DNA of 64,000 nt. It comes from Sabellastarte sp. h YS-2021. Taxonomy: Eukaryota; Annelida; Polychaeta; Sabellida; Sabellidae. Made by a program: the position numbers and the translations under genes. The notes under the pieces were generated by a model. It saw nothing but the letters and a program-made list of their open reading frames with translations. It did not search any database and was not told the origin of the DNA. Location of the stretch: positions 50,535,293-50,599,292 of the forward strand of contig OZ024927.1 in assembly GCA_964017235.1 (NCBI GenBank). Direction: 5' to 3'. Below, in pieces: positions 36,961 through 47,573 of this stretch; the stretch's first letter is position 1, and every line of letters begins with the position of its first letter.

Positions 36961-37184
36961 CCCCGGGCCAGCAGCCTGCAAGGTGCAGCATTTACAGAGC
37001 AATTGTCATTCGTGAGATGTCTGACCCCTGGCCGGACATGACAAAATTTATTATCTCTCCAGCCAAGTCCAGCACTGATAACAGGTTGTTGAGAGATGTG
37101 ATAAGGGAAGGTTGCCTGGCAGTAGCTTGGGACACTGGCATGTCACATCACCAAGACCACTGACCGGTCTAAGAATTCTCTGTA

Positions 37185-37600
37185 ACCAAATTAACCTTAG
37201 GCAACTCTGTCCAGTACCGGGACTCCATACCCGGTACTTAACTGTAACCAGCAATTCTCTGTAACCGGCAGAAAACTGGCAGGCAGGGGTCACCAATCAA
37301 TTTTGACAGCTACTGGCCTATATTTAGCCAGCCTTTTTTTTTTTTTTTTTTTTTTTTGTAACCAGTACACTCTGTAACAGTTGTAGCCAGTAATAAAAAA
37401 ACTGTAACTGGCAAGAAACTGGCAGGCTGGGGTCAGCAACGAATTCGGTACAGGTCGGTACACTCTGTAACTAGTTGTTGAGGCAAGGGTATAAAGGCTG
37501 TGTAGCCAGTATTGGTCGGTACACTCTGTAACCAGTTGATGAAGCAAGTGTACAAGGCTGTGTAGTCGGTGCACTCTGTAACCCATTGCTAAGGCAATTT
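37185..37600. repeat. CTGTAACCAG-type repeats and T run
   Basis: Inside the DIRS-like element, phrases such as CACTCTGTAACCAGTTG recur (about 37365, 37449, 37522, 37568) together with a pure T run of about 27 at 37331-37357. It is non-coding leader or low-complexity sequence of the element. Confidence 0.55.
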
Positions 37601-37984
37601 TACAACTATATTTTGTGTTGAATTCAGCTGGCTGTAGGTTTCCTCCATTAATAAAAGTATATGTTTGAACGCACGTCTTAATTGTAGATTTGACAGTTGC
37701 TGGGAAAGCCCTTGTGAGCTATATTTAGAAACAAATGTTGGTCGGTGTATCACGTGACCAGCTTGCTGGTCGGAGGGGCAACGTGATTGGCTGAGTGGAG
37801 ATGACGATCAGCTTCGTGACCTGGTCGGTGAAGCACGTGATTAACTTCGTGACCTGGTCGGTGAATCACGTGACCAGCTTCGTGAGTTGGAAGGAAGGAC
37901 GCGATTGGCTGACTGGATATGACGTCAAAGGTCGCGTTCTTTTTAGCTGGTCGGCCGGGTGATGCTTTAAAAGGCAGGAAAGCC

Positions 37985-38460
37985 TGGACCAGCGCGCTCT
38001 GAAGATTTGTAGATGAAATTCCTTCTTCCTTTCGTGATAAAACCAGTGAACTGGCCATCCACAACCCTCACTACCGACAACCAAGCCGGGTCCACAAGGG
38101 AGGGACTGATATCACAGTAGACGTGAGATCAAACTACCTGCTCTTCTGATGGAATTCCTTCTATGTAGATGTACATATATATACCGTAAGCTTACCGGTC
38201 GACTAATGCTTTACTGCTTTACAGCAAAGATGTCTGGACCAGTGCGCTCTGAAGAAATCTGAAGAATTCATCTCTTGCTGCTGATGTACATATATATAAG
38301 CTTACCGGTCGACTAATGCTTTACAGCAAAGATGTGTGGACCAGTGCGCTCTGAAGAAATTGAGGAATTCAACTATTGTTTCTGATGACACTGAAAATCG
38401 AGCTAGGCTGTTGTGACTGATGCTTTACAGCAGAGAAGTCGGTACCAGTGCGCTCTGAAA
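37985..38460. repeat. About 110-bp tandem repeats in DIRS leader
   Basis: GACCAGTGCGCTCTGAAG-like text recurs at about 37988, 38231, 38339 and 38444, with CTTACCGGTCGACTAATGCT at 38188 and 38300. On the element's own strand this is the 5' leader between the terminal repeat and the reverse-transcriptase region. Confidence 0.6.
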
Positions 38461-39736
38461 GAATGCAACTCTTCATGGGGAATTCCTTCCATTTACAGAG
38501 TTCAAAAACACGTAGACTGAAGTTTACCGTAATTTCTATTTGTAGTAAAAGGAGAGACAAAAGACACGGATAAGATACCTGTAAGAAGAATATCCATAAT
38601 TCCTCAATATTTTCAATCTGCCCCTAACAACACAATGGTTGAATGGAAACTAGTAAAAAGGCGGCATTCATATATCTGGTCTTACGTAACTGCCCTATCA
38701 TCAACACTAAATTGAGTCAGTTAGGGAGCGTTTCCAGCAGATTTTAAAAGCATATCCGTGCTTGAAGAGTAGATAACACTTCTACACTGAAAATATCCAC
38801 AAATAAGGTTGAAATCCGTCATAATGCACACTTTTCCTTTGAAAATCTGGAGATGTTGAAAACACGTCTGCACAGTACACGCGCCAAACGAAAAAGATGC
38901 TATGACGTCAGGTTGTCTAGACAGGAAGGAAGTATGAGGCGCCATCTGGGGAGTGCACAGTACTACGGACCGGCCAGCCGGTGGCAACACAGGACGTCTT
39001 TTTCTGGCGTTTGGCGGGCCGGTCTGCGCCGACCGGATTAGCAATTGTCCATTGGATAGGATGTATTAACGCAATAAAAAGAAGATGTTACAACAAATAA
39101 TACCTTACTCATAATTTTGTTTTCAGTATTATTCATTATGTACCTTAAATAATGAAGGTATCTATAATGCATTAATCTGTATTGTGTTACATACAGTATG
39201 TTTTAAAATTCCGGGGGTGACAAATACTATCTTTTGTCTTGATTTATAGAACTATTTAATGTCTACCTTAATTCTGCATACAAGTCAGTATGGTCTTTGT
39301 ATTGTACATAGTATTATATCATAGAGATAATGTAGCATATGATATTTTCATCTTTATGTACATCTAATCCGACATATTTTATTCAATACACTAGTATCGA
39401 CTACCAACGTAATGTTTATGTGAGGTGAAAAATTAATAAAGATCTGTCTTGATTTAACATTGATATTGGAGTATATCTCACATAGGTAAATGTGGACAAT
39501 TAGGAATAAGTGTATGTATCAAGCAGTAAATTTATATTTAACTTATTAGTTAACATCAAACTTAAAATTTCTGTACTGTTGTTTTTTTCAAGAGTACTCT
39601 GTCATTTATAATGTCCATAAATTGTTTTCTGTAATTTATTTTAAAACCAAAGTAACATTTTCATGGACTGGCTGCACAGTGAACTTTTACAATATTAGCA
39701 TATCTGTATTTTACCGTTAACTTGTTTTATTTTCAG

Positions 39737-39757
39737 CAATTACAACACCAGAGCAAG
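39737..39757 (+). CDS. Micro-exon: linker (21 nt)
   Basis: A strong acceptor (TTTTATTTTCAG) ends at 39736 and donor GTACGA is at 39758; 21 nt, phase 1-1, coding AITTPEQ. Together with the 36-nt exon it makes a 19-residue Thr/Pro linker between LDLa-3 and the next EGF. At this length chance occurrence is possible; phase, composition and acceptor strength favour a real exon. Confidence 0.55.
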
Positions 39758-39857
39758 GTACGATATCACTCACATGTCATAAACATACATAGGGAAATGA
39801 TACTGTTTTAGGCCTTTTGCATTTAGACTCATTTAGGTGCAAAACAATAAAATTCTA

Positions 39858-40030
39858 GTGTTTCAGTATCAGACTCTGAGATTCTGGGTTTGAATCCAGC
39901 TTGTGAGTTGTGACAGTATGTAATGTACAGTATGTACTGTACTGAGGCTCCTGATATGACCAAAGATGTTGAAAAGGGCTGTGAATCACAAAGTTTCACC
40001 TTCATTGTCACATTCAAAGATACATGTACT
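39858..40030 (+). repeat. Degenerate tRNA-derived SINE
   Basis: GTGTTTCAGTATCAGACTCT is followed by a box-B-like GGGTTTGAATCC and a short body (GATATGACCAAAGATGTTG). Both box matches are imperfect. Confidence 0.4.
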
Positions 40031-40473
40031 TTTTTAAAGCTAAGCATTTATGCATAAAAGACAGTGACTTAGGAAAAGTAACCTTATCTGCATTGATGAA
40101 ACAGTTTCACTTTCATTTCTTTTAGTTTAAATAGCTCGTCAGGTATTTGTACCCTTTGATGCAGTTGGACAAATTGTCATAATGTACTTATATCCATTGC
40201 ATTTTAGATTAGTTTGTTCTTCCAGGGTATTATAAAGCCATAATGCCCACATATTTAGCTTTTTTTTCTAAAAGACAATGTTAAAAAATTCATTGAATAA
40301 TATTTTTTTTGTTAAAAATATAATTTATATTTTACATATTACATATTCAATCTAGGTCATAGGGTACAAATTACATTTTTTGCACAAATATTAATTTTCC
40401 TTCAATTAGTCTTTAAAACTGTGTAGACTGTAGAAACATGCAAATGTCCTGCATCAAACATAAAATTACACTT

Positions 40474-40735
40474 CAGTGGCTGAATACTTAACAAATTTAA
40501 CATTTTTATCACTTAACTCATACCTTTGTGGTCATGGGTTCAGACCCAGCTCATGACAAAATGTGAGATGCAGTGAGGCTTTTCTTGATATAACAGTAAC
40601 TATTGAAAGGGTCACAAACTCCCAGCTTCGACTTAAAGTGTTTGGACTCTACCTGTGCAGTCTTATGGATCACATAACACTTTGAGTCCTGTACTGATAG
40701 AGATATAATGTACTTTATATAAATATACAACACAG
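40474..40735 (+). repeat. tRNA-derived SINE
   Basis: Box-B-like GGGTTCAGACCC near 40538 is followed by a body with CTACCTGTGCAGTC and CACTTTGAGTCCTGTACTGA. The same 3' phrases (TTTTGAGTCCTGTAGTACAT) occur at about 56393. Confidence 0.5.
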
Positions 40736-40965
40736 ATTGGAAAAAATTTATCATTCACAGTAATATCTAATTCCTTTATGTAACAAGGAATTTTATATAA
40801 TAGGTAAGATAATCAGTGAAAAGGCCTTCCAAGGAAATGAGTTTGACATCTAGTTGATGGAAATTCTTACCAAGTTTGACGAAAAGGGGTCAGACTGTAA
40901 CATTACTTTGATGAACACATTTGACAAAAAAAATGTCACCTGTATTTTATTGTGTGCTTTTCCAG

Positions 40966-41082
40966 GCATCTGCAGTAGCAATATCTGCAACCTAGGTCTG
41001 TGTTATGAGAGGATAGACAATTCTGAAAACAACTACATCTGCGTGTGTCCGAGTGGGATTGCAGGATACCAGTGTGAAAAAT
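40966..41082 (+). CDS. Exon: canonical EGF module
   Basis: Acceptor TTTTCCAG ends at 40965 and donor GTAAGG is at 41083; 117 nt, phase 1-1. The cysteines read ICSSNIC, NLGLC, YICVC, PSGIAGYQC, six in EGF order. Between C3 and C4 is an Asn-rich loop with no Gly-Gly. It is followed 1.6 kb later by LDLa-4, again an EGF-LDLa pair. Confidence 0.9.
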
Positions 41083-41337
41083 GTAAGGTCTTAAGTTGTA
41101 TCATTCAGTAAAGTGTGCACCCAGGAAATCTCAGCATTAAGCCAGCTTGAGTCAGTAACTAAACCATTTTCAAATTGTGTCAAGTACTCAAGTCTCTTTC
41201 TTGAGCTCTTATTATCCTTTATACTCTTTTAGAATCTGTAAAAACTGCCTTCCATGTCATCACAGTAGTTGTGTTTTTACTCCACAGCCCTTAAGGTAGT
41301 GTTTTCACCCATGGTGGGTGGGTGTTCTGGCAGGCAG

Positions 41338-41920
41338 TCGGTCAGGTGGGTGGCAGGAAAAATTTGTCAGGCCTGTATGTCAGAACTAGTAAGGTGTAGG
41401 AAGTTGATTCTTGGTAGGGACATTGGATAGGGGTTGAAGGTATGCAACGTTATGGTGTGACCTTGATGTGATCTTTGACCTTGCTGGATTGACCTTGACC
41501 TATAACATTTTGTCCGGGCTATATCTCGGAAACTGTAAGGTGTATGAAGTTGATACTTGGTAGGGTCATTGGTTAGGGGGTGCAGGTGTGCAATGTCATG
41601 GTATAACCTTGATTTTGTCTTTGACCTTGCTGTAGTGATCTTGAACTATAATATCTTGTCCGGGCCATATCATGGAAAAAGTAAGGTGTTGGAAGTTGAT
41701 ACTTGATGGGAACATTGGCTAGGGATTGTAGGTGAGCAACATCATGGTGTGATGTTGATTTGACCTTTGACCTTGTTACAGTGACCATGAGTTTGAAAAA
41801 TCTTGTCCAGGCCATTTCTTGGGTTCCGTAAGGTGCAGAAGGTTGACACATGGTGGGGGCATTGGTTAGGGGGTGCAAGTGTGCATTATCATGGTGTGAC
41901 CTATAACTTTGGCTCTTCCA
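41338..41920 (+). repeat. 146-bp tandem array, four copies
   Basis: GTAAGGTGTAGGAAGTTGAT and variants start at 41389, 41535, 41681 and 41828, giving a 146-bp period. Units contain GACCTTTGACCTTG and TTGTCCGGGC phrases. It lies in the intron between the EGF ending at 41082 and LDLa-4. The rest of that intron (41921-42689) shows nothing recognisable. Confidence 0.8.
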
Positions 41921-42689
41921 AAGTGTGTTCACCTGCCATATTTGAGTCATGTTTCTCTTACGACAAAAATTGTTCTATTTCGACTGACAGCTATACTCCA
42001 ATTAATAAATTTTACAGCTTTGTAATTTAGTTTACTAATTAATGCTGTCATGTTGCTGATGGATTATTTTGTTTTAATACTTTATCTTAACATACATTTT
42101 CTTTCTCTTAGATGTTATTTGCTCTATTTAAACATTATTTGGACCTTTATATAACTGACACTGCTCTGAAAGTATCCCAAACTTTGTACTGTTCCACCAC
42201 TTCCTTATCTCATGGTGTTGAAAACTATTTTCCCAGGCTTTGGGCTATGGGCATCTCCAATGCTATTTATCCAATTTTACATTCACAATGCTTACAGATA
42301 CTTGACATTTTTGATTACAGACTAAGTTGGTTTATCACACATTCTTCTGTTTTGTACTGCCTTAGACTCCATAGATTAACATAAAGAGATTAAGTGCCAT
42401 TTTGGAATTAATTAGATTAGACTAGATCCAGCTGTTTTCTTTTCTTTGTGATCATAGTTAAATTTCTCAATTTCTGTGGACTTTTATCAATTCCCTGTCC
42501 AATACAGGCTTATAGTCGTATGCACTTTGTGAACTTTACAGAAGATTATAAACATTGCAGTTGTGATTATCATATCTCATGTATACTTTGCTTTGACATG
42601 ATTTGTTATTGCCAATAATAAAAGTCAGTTTAGTTTATCTATCTCACATGATCTCACATGTTGCTAAAAACAACTCATCTATTTGCTAG

Positions 42690-42800
42690 CATGTGGTGAA
42701 GGCGGGATGGCTTGCAGAGTGTTCTGTCTGGGTTCTGAACTGTTCTGTGATGGAGAAAACAACTGTGAAGTAGACTTCACTGATGAACAAAACTGCACAG
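42690..42800 (+). CDS. Exon: LDL-receptor class A module 4
   Basis: Acceptor TTTGCTAG ends at 42689 and donor GTAGTT is at 42801; 111 nt, phase 1-1. The six cysteines are SCGEG, MACRVFC, LFCDGENNC, then FTDEQNC. The acidic box is VDFTDE, one residue longer than usual. It directly precedes the second unassigned beta-rich module. Confidence 0.88.
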
Positions 42801-43673
42801 GTAGTTGTCTACAATCAATCCCTGAACTCTTTTAATGGTAACATTCATTTTTAAGTTGACTTTTATGGAACAGCCGGCAAACAACAGTTTTGTTGAATAC
42901 CAGCCTGTTATCTGCATATCTGATGGTTGAGAATGAATATTTTCTGGTGTTATTAAAATCCAGGTTTAAAGAGTTAGCTGTACCTTGTGAGAGTATTTAT
43001 AATAGATCTTCAATAGCCTCGAACCTTTAAGTTTAGTTTTTCATTTTTAGTTTCATTTTACTTATCAAACAAATGTGAGAAATGAATCACTAAAATGGCT
43101 GGATATGATACATAAAAAGTCTGAAGTGTGAAACAATAAATAATAGTTATTGCAAGTGGTGGGATATGTAGACTAAGTATAAATGGTTTAATAGAATATA
43201 AATGTATGGCTGTTATTATATTGATATGTATAAGATGGATTATTAAATAAATTCTCTATTTTGACACACATTTCCAGTTTTGATAAATTTTGAGAATTTT
43301 AACTAGTTACAATTGATAACCAGTGTTTTACATGGGTGAAGGCTGATAATTGTGCATAGCCAGTCATATGGGAGTTTTATTTTTTTCTGAAACTGTTACA
43401 GAAGATACCCAAATTGTCCAGTCAGTCATGCAATACCTACTGATTAAATAATTTATTTATTGTGTAAAATGGCCTTGCCTAATCTTCACCATTTCTGATA
43501 GTTTCCTGATGCCATTTGTTATCACTCTTGATTCAAAAGTTAATCTACAAAAGTCTTTTGATCACAAAGAATTGATAATTTAATTAAAAATCAGATCTAA
43601 CACCAAACCAGATAAATATGTTGAAGATTTACAGTATATAGTCCTGTATAAAAGTCATTCACTCCTTTTTCAG

Positions 43674-43863
43674 CTGATATTTCTGGATTTCAAGTAATTG
43701 TGAGCTGGTCTGAGACTCTTCATGACAAGTTCAGCTCCAATGAGTGGTTGTATTTTGACTTGCTGTGGACTCTACTCATTGACAGATTTACCCTAGTATT
43801 ACCAGTACAAACGGAATTATTGGGTACATTGGCACCTACGATCTCCATCACTACAGCTGTCAG
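43674..43863 (+). CDS. Exon: unassigned beta-rich module, first half
   Basis: Acceptor TTTTTCAG ends at 43673 and donor GTAAGT is at 43864. At 190 nt this exon runs from phase 1 to phase 2, the only such exon found. It codes a cysteine-free, Trp- and beta-rich stretch (FQVIVSW, EWLYFDLLW). The last 35 or so bases and the donor belong to a tandem repeat that continues into the intron with further CAGGT copies. The fold was not recognised. Confidence 0.8.
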
Positions 43864-44190
43864 GTAAGTACCTGTATGGTTTGTGCATGCATGATTTCAT
43901 TGACATGGCAATGCAACAACTATCTCAATCACTGTGTCTCTCAGGTGGGAACCTGCATTCCTTCTACCTATATAGTTTCACTGATCTTTACTAAGTAGTG
44001 GCACCAACCATATCCATCTCTGTGTCTCTCAGGTGGGAACCTGTATTCCTTTTACCTATTGAGTATATAATTTCACTGGTCTAGTAGTGGCACCAACCAT
44101 CTCTGTGGTGTCTCAGGTATGTCCAGTGTTCCTTTCACCTGTATGATTTCACTGATTTTGTTGTGGCACCAATCCTCCTTCAGGTAGTGT
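43828..44190 (+). repeat. 67-88 bp tandem repeat spanning an exon end and donor
   Basis: The last bases of exon 43674-43863 (GGCACC, ATCTCCATC, GTCAG) and its donor are echoed downstream. CAGGT occurs at 43861 (true donor), 43942, 44030, 44114 and 44181, each preceded by GGCACCAA or ATCTCTGTGTCTCT-like text and followed by ACCTGTATTCC-like text. Confidence 0.8.
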
Positions 44191-44352
44191 ATATGTATGA
44201 ATTCCAACTGTATTAGTTCAAAGGTGAATCTGGTAATTTACCAATGTAGTGTCATACCGCTATCAATAAACTCTTAATACACTTTAAGCTTGACTTTGTC
44301 ATTGTGTTATTCATGTAATTGAATTGGCTATTTTCTGACTCCTTGTTTACAG

Positions 44353-44498
44353 TGAGAATGAGATCAACCCTGTGGTAGAGATGACTTTTTCAGTTCCTGT
44401 GAGGGATATTTTAATCAGAATGCTCATTATTGATCCTGTTCTAGCTGCTACTGAGTACATAGGCAACATTGACAACTACAGGGTGGTGACTGAAACAG
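44353..44498 (+). CDS. Exon: unassigned beta-rich module, second half
   Basis: Acceptor TTGTTTACAG ends at 44352 and donor GTATGG is at 44499; 146 nt from phase 2 back to phase 1, exactly compensating the preceding exon (336 nt, 112 codons together). The translation (VVEMTFSVPVRDILIRMLIID) looks like alternating beta strands and has no cysteine. A C-terminal sandwich-like domain with the preceding exon is inferred, but no family is recognised. Confidence 0.8.
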
Positions 44499-45284
44499 GT
44501 ATGGTGAATCCGTCATTAAATTGGTGTTTATACTTGAGTCTTATTAGGACAGGCCATTGATATTTCTTTCATGTTCTCATAAGTTGGATTTGAACCCATG
44601 ACCATAGGGATTAGAAAAAAGTGATTAAACGTCAAATTTATTAACAAATTTGGCCTCTTTATGGTATAATATATACTCCATTCCAAAGACCAAGGATCAA
44701 ACTTGGGGTTTTGACACTCTACTAACAGCTTCAGACATATCAAGATAGGTCCTCAACAATTTTTCCCACATGTTATCATGCAGTGGATCCGGACAACCAT
44801 CACCCATATCAACCACAACCCACTAAAGTTGTGAGCCAAGTGAGTATTTGTCACAATTGATAACCACTAGGCCTCACTGAATCCTCACAGGTCCAGCAAA
44901 ACCTTGATAATCAGACAATGTTGAGAGGGAAGGATATTGTATGATTTGTATCTGAATGATCAGTCCTAGCATTTAGAAGAATAGAAATGGGTTCATAAAA
45001 TTTAATAGTAGTAGGAATGATTTGGATAGTGGAAGTAGTGTGATATATCATTGAGCAGTATAATGTCTAGTTCTAGAAAATTGGAAAACTTTCACACAAA
45101 CAGTAGTGTAAATTTACAAAGTATCATCTGGTTTTTAAATAATAATAAAAAGCAGCATTCACAAATTGATAAAACATCTTCTAAGGTTTTTTTATTCAGT
45201 CATTGAAATGTCCACTGAACAGAAAAATAGAACCATATTATATTGACTAAATTGTTATTCAGATTTTTATTAAATGCTTCACAG

Positions 45285-45377
45285 ATATATCAGATGTTAT
45301 TAATGTGAATGCGACTGAAGAAACATCAGAGTCAAACATGAGTACCATCCCCCTCTCACAAAGTACTTCAGTGACAG
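45285..45377 (+). CDS. Exon: Ser/Thr-rich linker
   Basis: Acceptor GCTTCACAG ends at 45284 and donor GTTTGG is at 45378; 93 nt, phase 1-1. It codes 31 residues rich in Ser, Thr and Asn (NATEETSESN, then TIPLSQSTSVT) with potential N- and O-glycosylation. It has no cysteine. It joins the second unassigned module to the long repeat exon. Confidence 0.75.
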
Positions 45378-46478
45378 GTTTGGATGTTTCTTGTATAGTT
45401 TAGTCTTTTACACAAGAAATTAAAGCTGGCAGTTTATGTAACTTTCAACTTTCCATGTGAGTTTGTTTCGCTTTATGGCTAACTTCTACTTATATCTACA
45501 AAGCTACACCATTGTCTGAGGTGAGGACAGTTAACAACATTTAACTTAAATTGTACCATTTTCAAAAAGGACATTCAAAATCTTTCAATGACTAAAATGG
45601 GTTTTTTTCAATTGAACATTGTTTAAAGTAGGAAAACATGGTAACAGTTTAGTATCAGAGTGGAAATCTGACTGTACATGGATGTTCTCTTTTTTAGATC
45701 TATGTTCCATCCTTACTAAGATGTCTTTAAATGTTTAAGTGTAAAACTTGGAAGCTAATGTGTACCTTTATGCACCAGTTTTTGTGTTCTTTGTTTCAAG
45801 CCACTGAACACACCATTAACCCTTTTTATTAAAAGTTAATGTATTCCCTCAATAATACCTTTTCTTCAGTAAGCCTTATTATAATGCTGTGTATTTTACC
45901 AGTTGCTTTTATCTGACAGATTTCTAGACCTAGCTAATGCAGAAAAAAATTTTAAAAAACCTTGAGCTGTAACACTACCATTCCTTATTAATACTTTAAA
46001 AGTTCTGCCTCTTCTAACTTAAGTTATTTACAGTTATATTCCTGCTTTATATGTATTATTGCAAATGTTTGCATAAATCTGTGCTTTTCTGCTTGTGGAT
46101 ACTGTAAACTTTTTGCCTCAATAGATTTAACCCTTTCACCACTCAGTTCCTCTTCAAGTCCTATTTCTGGCCACTATAGTGTTGTCAGTAGAACAATATA
46201 ATAAACATTTGTACATGTACCTATTTTTTATGTGTGTCAGATTTGAATGTACATATTTTTATTGATATAATTGAAAAAGTTGAAGCAATGTGCTGAAATA
46301 TAAATAAAATTTATATTATTGGTGATGATAGTTAGGGTAAAGCTAAAGCAGAACAATTTGTTACCTCTGTGGTGAAAGAGTTAACATTTTGTGTAGATAT
46401 ATCATATAATAGTCAATGTAAATTTCCCTTGTTAAAATGTCTGCTTTCCATTGCTTTGACCCATTTTCTTTAACATAG

Positions 46479-47573
46479 AAAATCCATCAGAGGAGCAACA
46501 GAGTACCACTGAGGGAAAGGTCACAGAAAGTACAGCTGAACAAAGTACAAATGTGGAAAATGAAACACAAACTACAACTTATGAAAGATTGTTGCCAAAT
46601 ACTGCCGATGAAATTGCAACAGAAAGTGGTACTGATGAATATGAATTAGAAAGTACAACTCTGGAATATGTTTATCAAAGTACTTCTGCTCAGAATGAAA
46701 ATAGTGCAAGTGATGAATATGATATACAAAAAACAACAGAAGAATATTTAGTCCAAAGCACATCTGCTCTGGATGAAGGCCAAGGAACAACAGATGAATT
46801 TGACGTATATCATACAACTGATGAATATATAGGCCAAAATACATCTCTTCAGTATGAAAGCCAAGGAACAACAGATGAATTTGACATATATCATACAACT
46901 GATGAATATATAGGCCAAAATACATCTCTTCAGTATGAAAGCCAAGGAACAACAGATGAATTTGACATGTATCATACAACTGATGAATATATAGGCCAAA
47001 ATACATCTCTTCAGTATGAAAGCCAAGGTACAACAGATGAATTTGAAGTATATGATACAACTGATGAATATATGGGCCAAAATACATCTCTTCAGTATGA
47101 AAGCCAAGGTACAACAGATGAATTTGAAGTATATGATACAACTGATGAATATATAGGCCAAAATACATCTCTTCAGTATGAAAGCCAAGGTACAACAGAT
47201 GAATTTGAAGTATATGATACAACTGATGAATATATAGGCCAAAATACATCTCTTCAGTATGAAAGCCAAGGTACAACAGATGAATTTGACATATATGATA
47301 CAACCGATGATTATGGAATACAAAATACAACAGATGAATATATAAACCAAGGTACAGATGACGATTATCAATGGCAAAATACAACAGATAGCTATGAAGG
47401 TGATTTCAGAACAGATGGATATGACATTACCCAAGTCACTGAAGATTTTTCATTGGAAAATTATACAACACCTTTTGATCATTCTGCATCATCACATACA
47501 GGAGAGATTGAGTATGAATACACAGCAATAACAACTGAACCAAGTGACATGACAAGCTCAGCATATGAAGAAG
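46479..47573 (+). CDS. Large exon: Thr/Asp/Glu/Tyr-rich 27-residue repeats
   Basis: Acceptor TTTAACATAG ends at 46478 and donor GTATTT is at 47574; 1095 nt, phase 1-1, the largest exon. It has no cysteine. The core is a head-to-tail 81-bp coding repeat (consensus QGTTDEF-x-x-Y-x-TTDEYIG then QNTSLQYES). Six full copies start at 46781, 46862, 46943, 47024, 47105 and 47186, with a seventh partial at 47267 and degenerate relatives on both sides. Each full unit carries an NTS N-glycosylation sequon and Tyr residues next to Asp/Glu, candidate sulfation sites. The composition suggests an extended, highly acidic, glycosylated stalk. Long open frames on the minus strand here are by-products of the repeat. 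Confidence 0.88.
46781..47300 (+). repeat. 81-bp coding tandem repeat
   Basis: Units of exactly 81 bp (27 codons) start at 46781, 46862, 46943, 47024, 47105, 47186 and 47267, the last being partial. Copies 1-3 carry a YHTT variant and copies 4-7 a YDTT variant, so two sub-blocks expanded separately. The unit length is a multiple of three, so copy number can change without a frameshift. Confidence 0.95.

Larger units (their letters stand above)
33276..39079 (-). mobile_element. DIRS-like tyrosine-recombinase retrotransposon, degenerate
   Basis: Minus-strand fragments appear in the DIRS order: reverse transcriptase (36440-36960), RNase H (35830-36240), downstream RNase-H/linker region (35330-35830), tyrosine-recombinase region (34380-35221). 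All are broken by stops and frameshifts. The ends carry nested inverted repeats: a 40-bp perfect inverted pair (33555-33594 with 39040-39079), a 120-bp inverted pair (33318-33440 with 38938-39058), and a 58-bp hairpin pair (33276-33333 with 33498-33555). It lies antisense inside the intron between the two linker micro-exons and is presumed inactive. Confidence 0.85.

Noticed and set aside
44560-44760. Minus-strand tRNA-like phrase near GAACCCATGACC
   Set aside because: Only a partial box-B-like match; too degenerate to call.
46572-47434. Two long minus-strand open frames opposite the repeat exon
   Set aside because: They arise because an 81-bp repeat without stops is open in several frames. 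The plus frame has splice borders, phase agreement and extracellular-linker composition.
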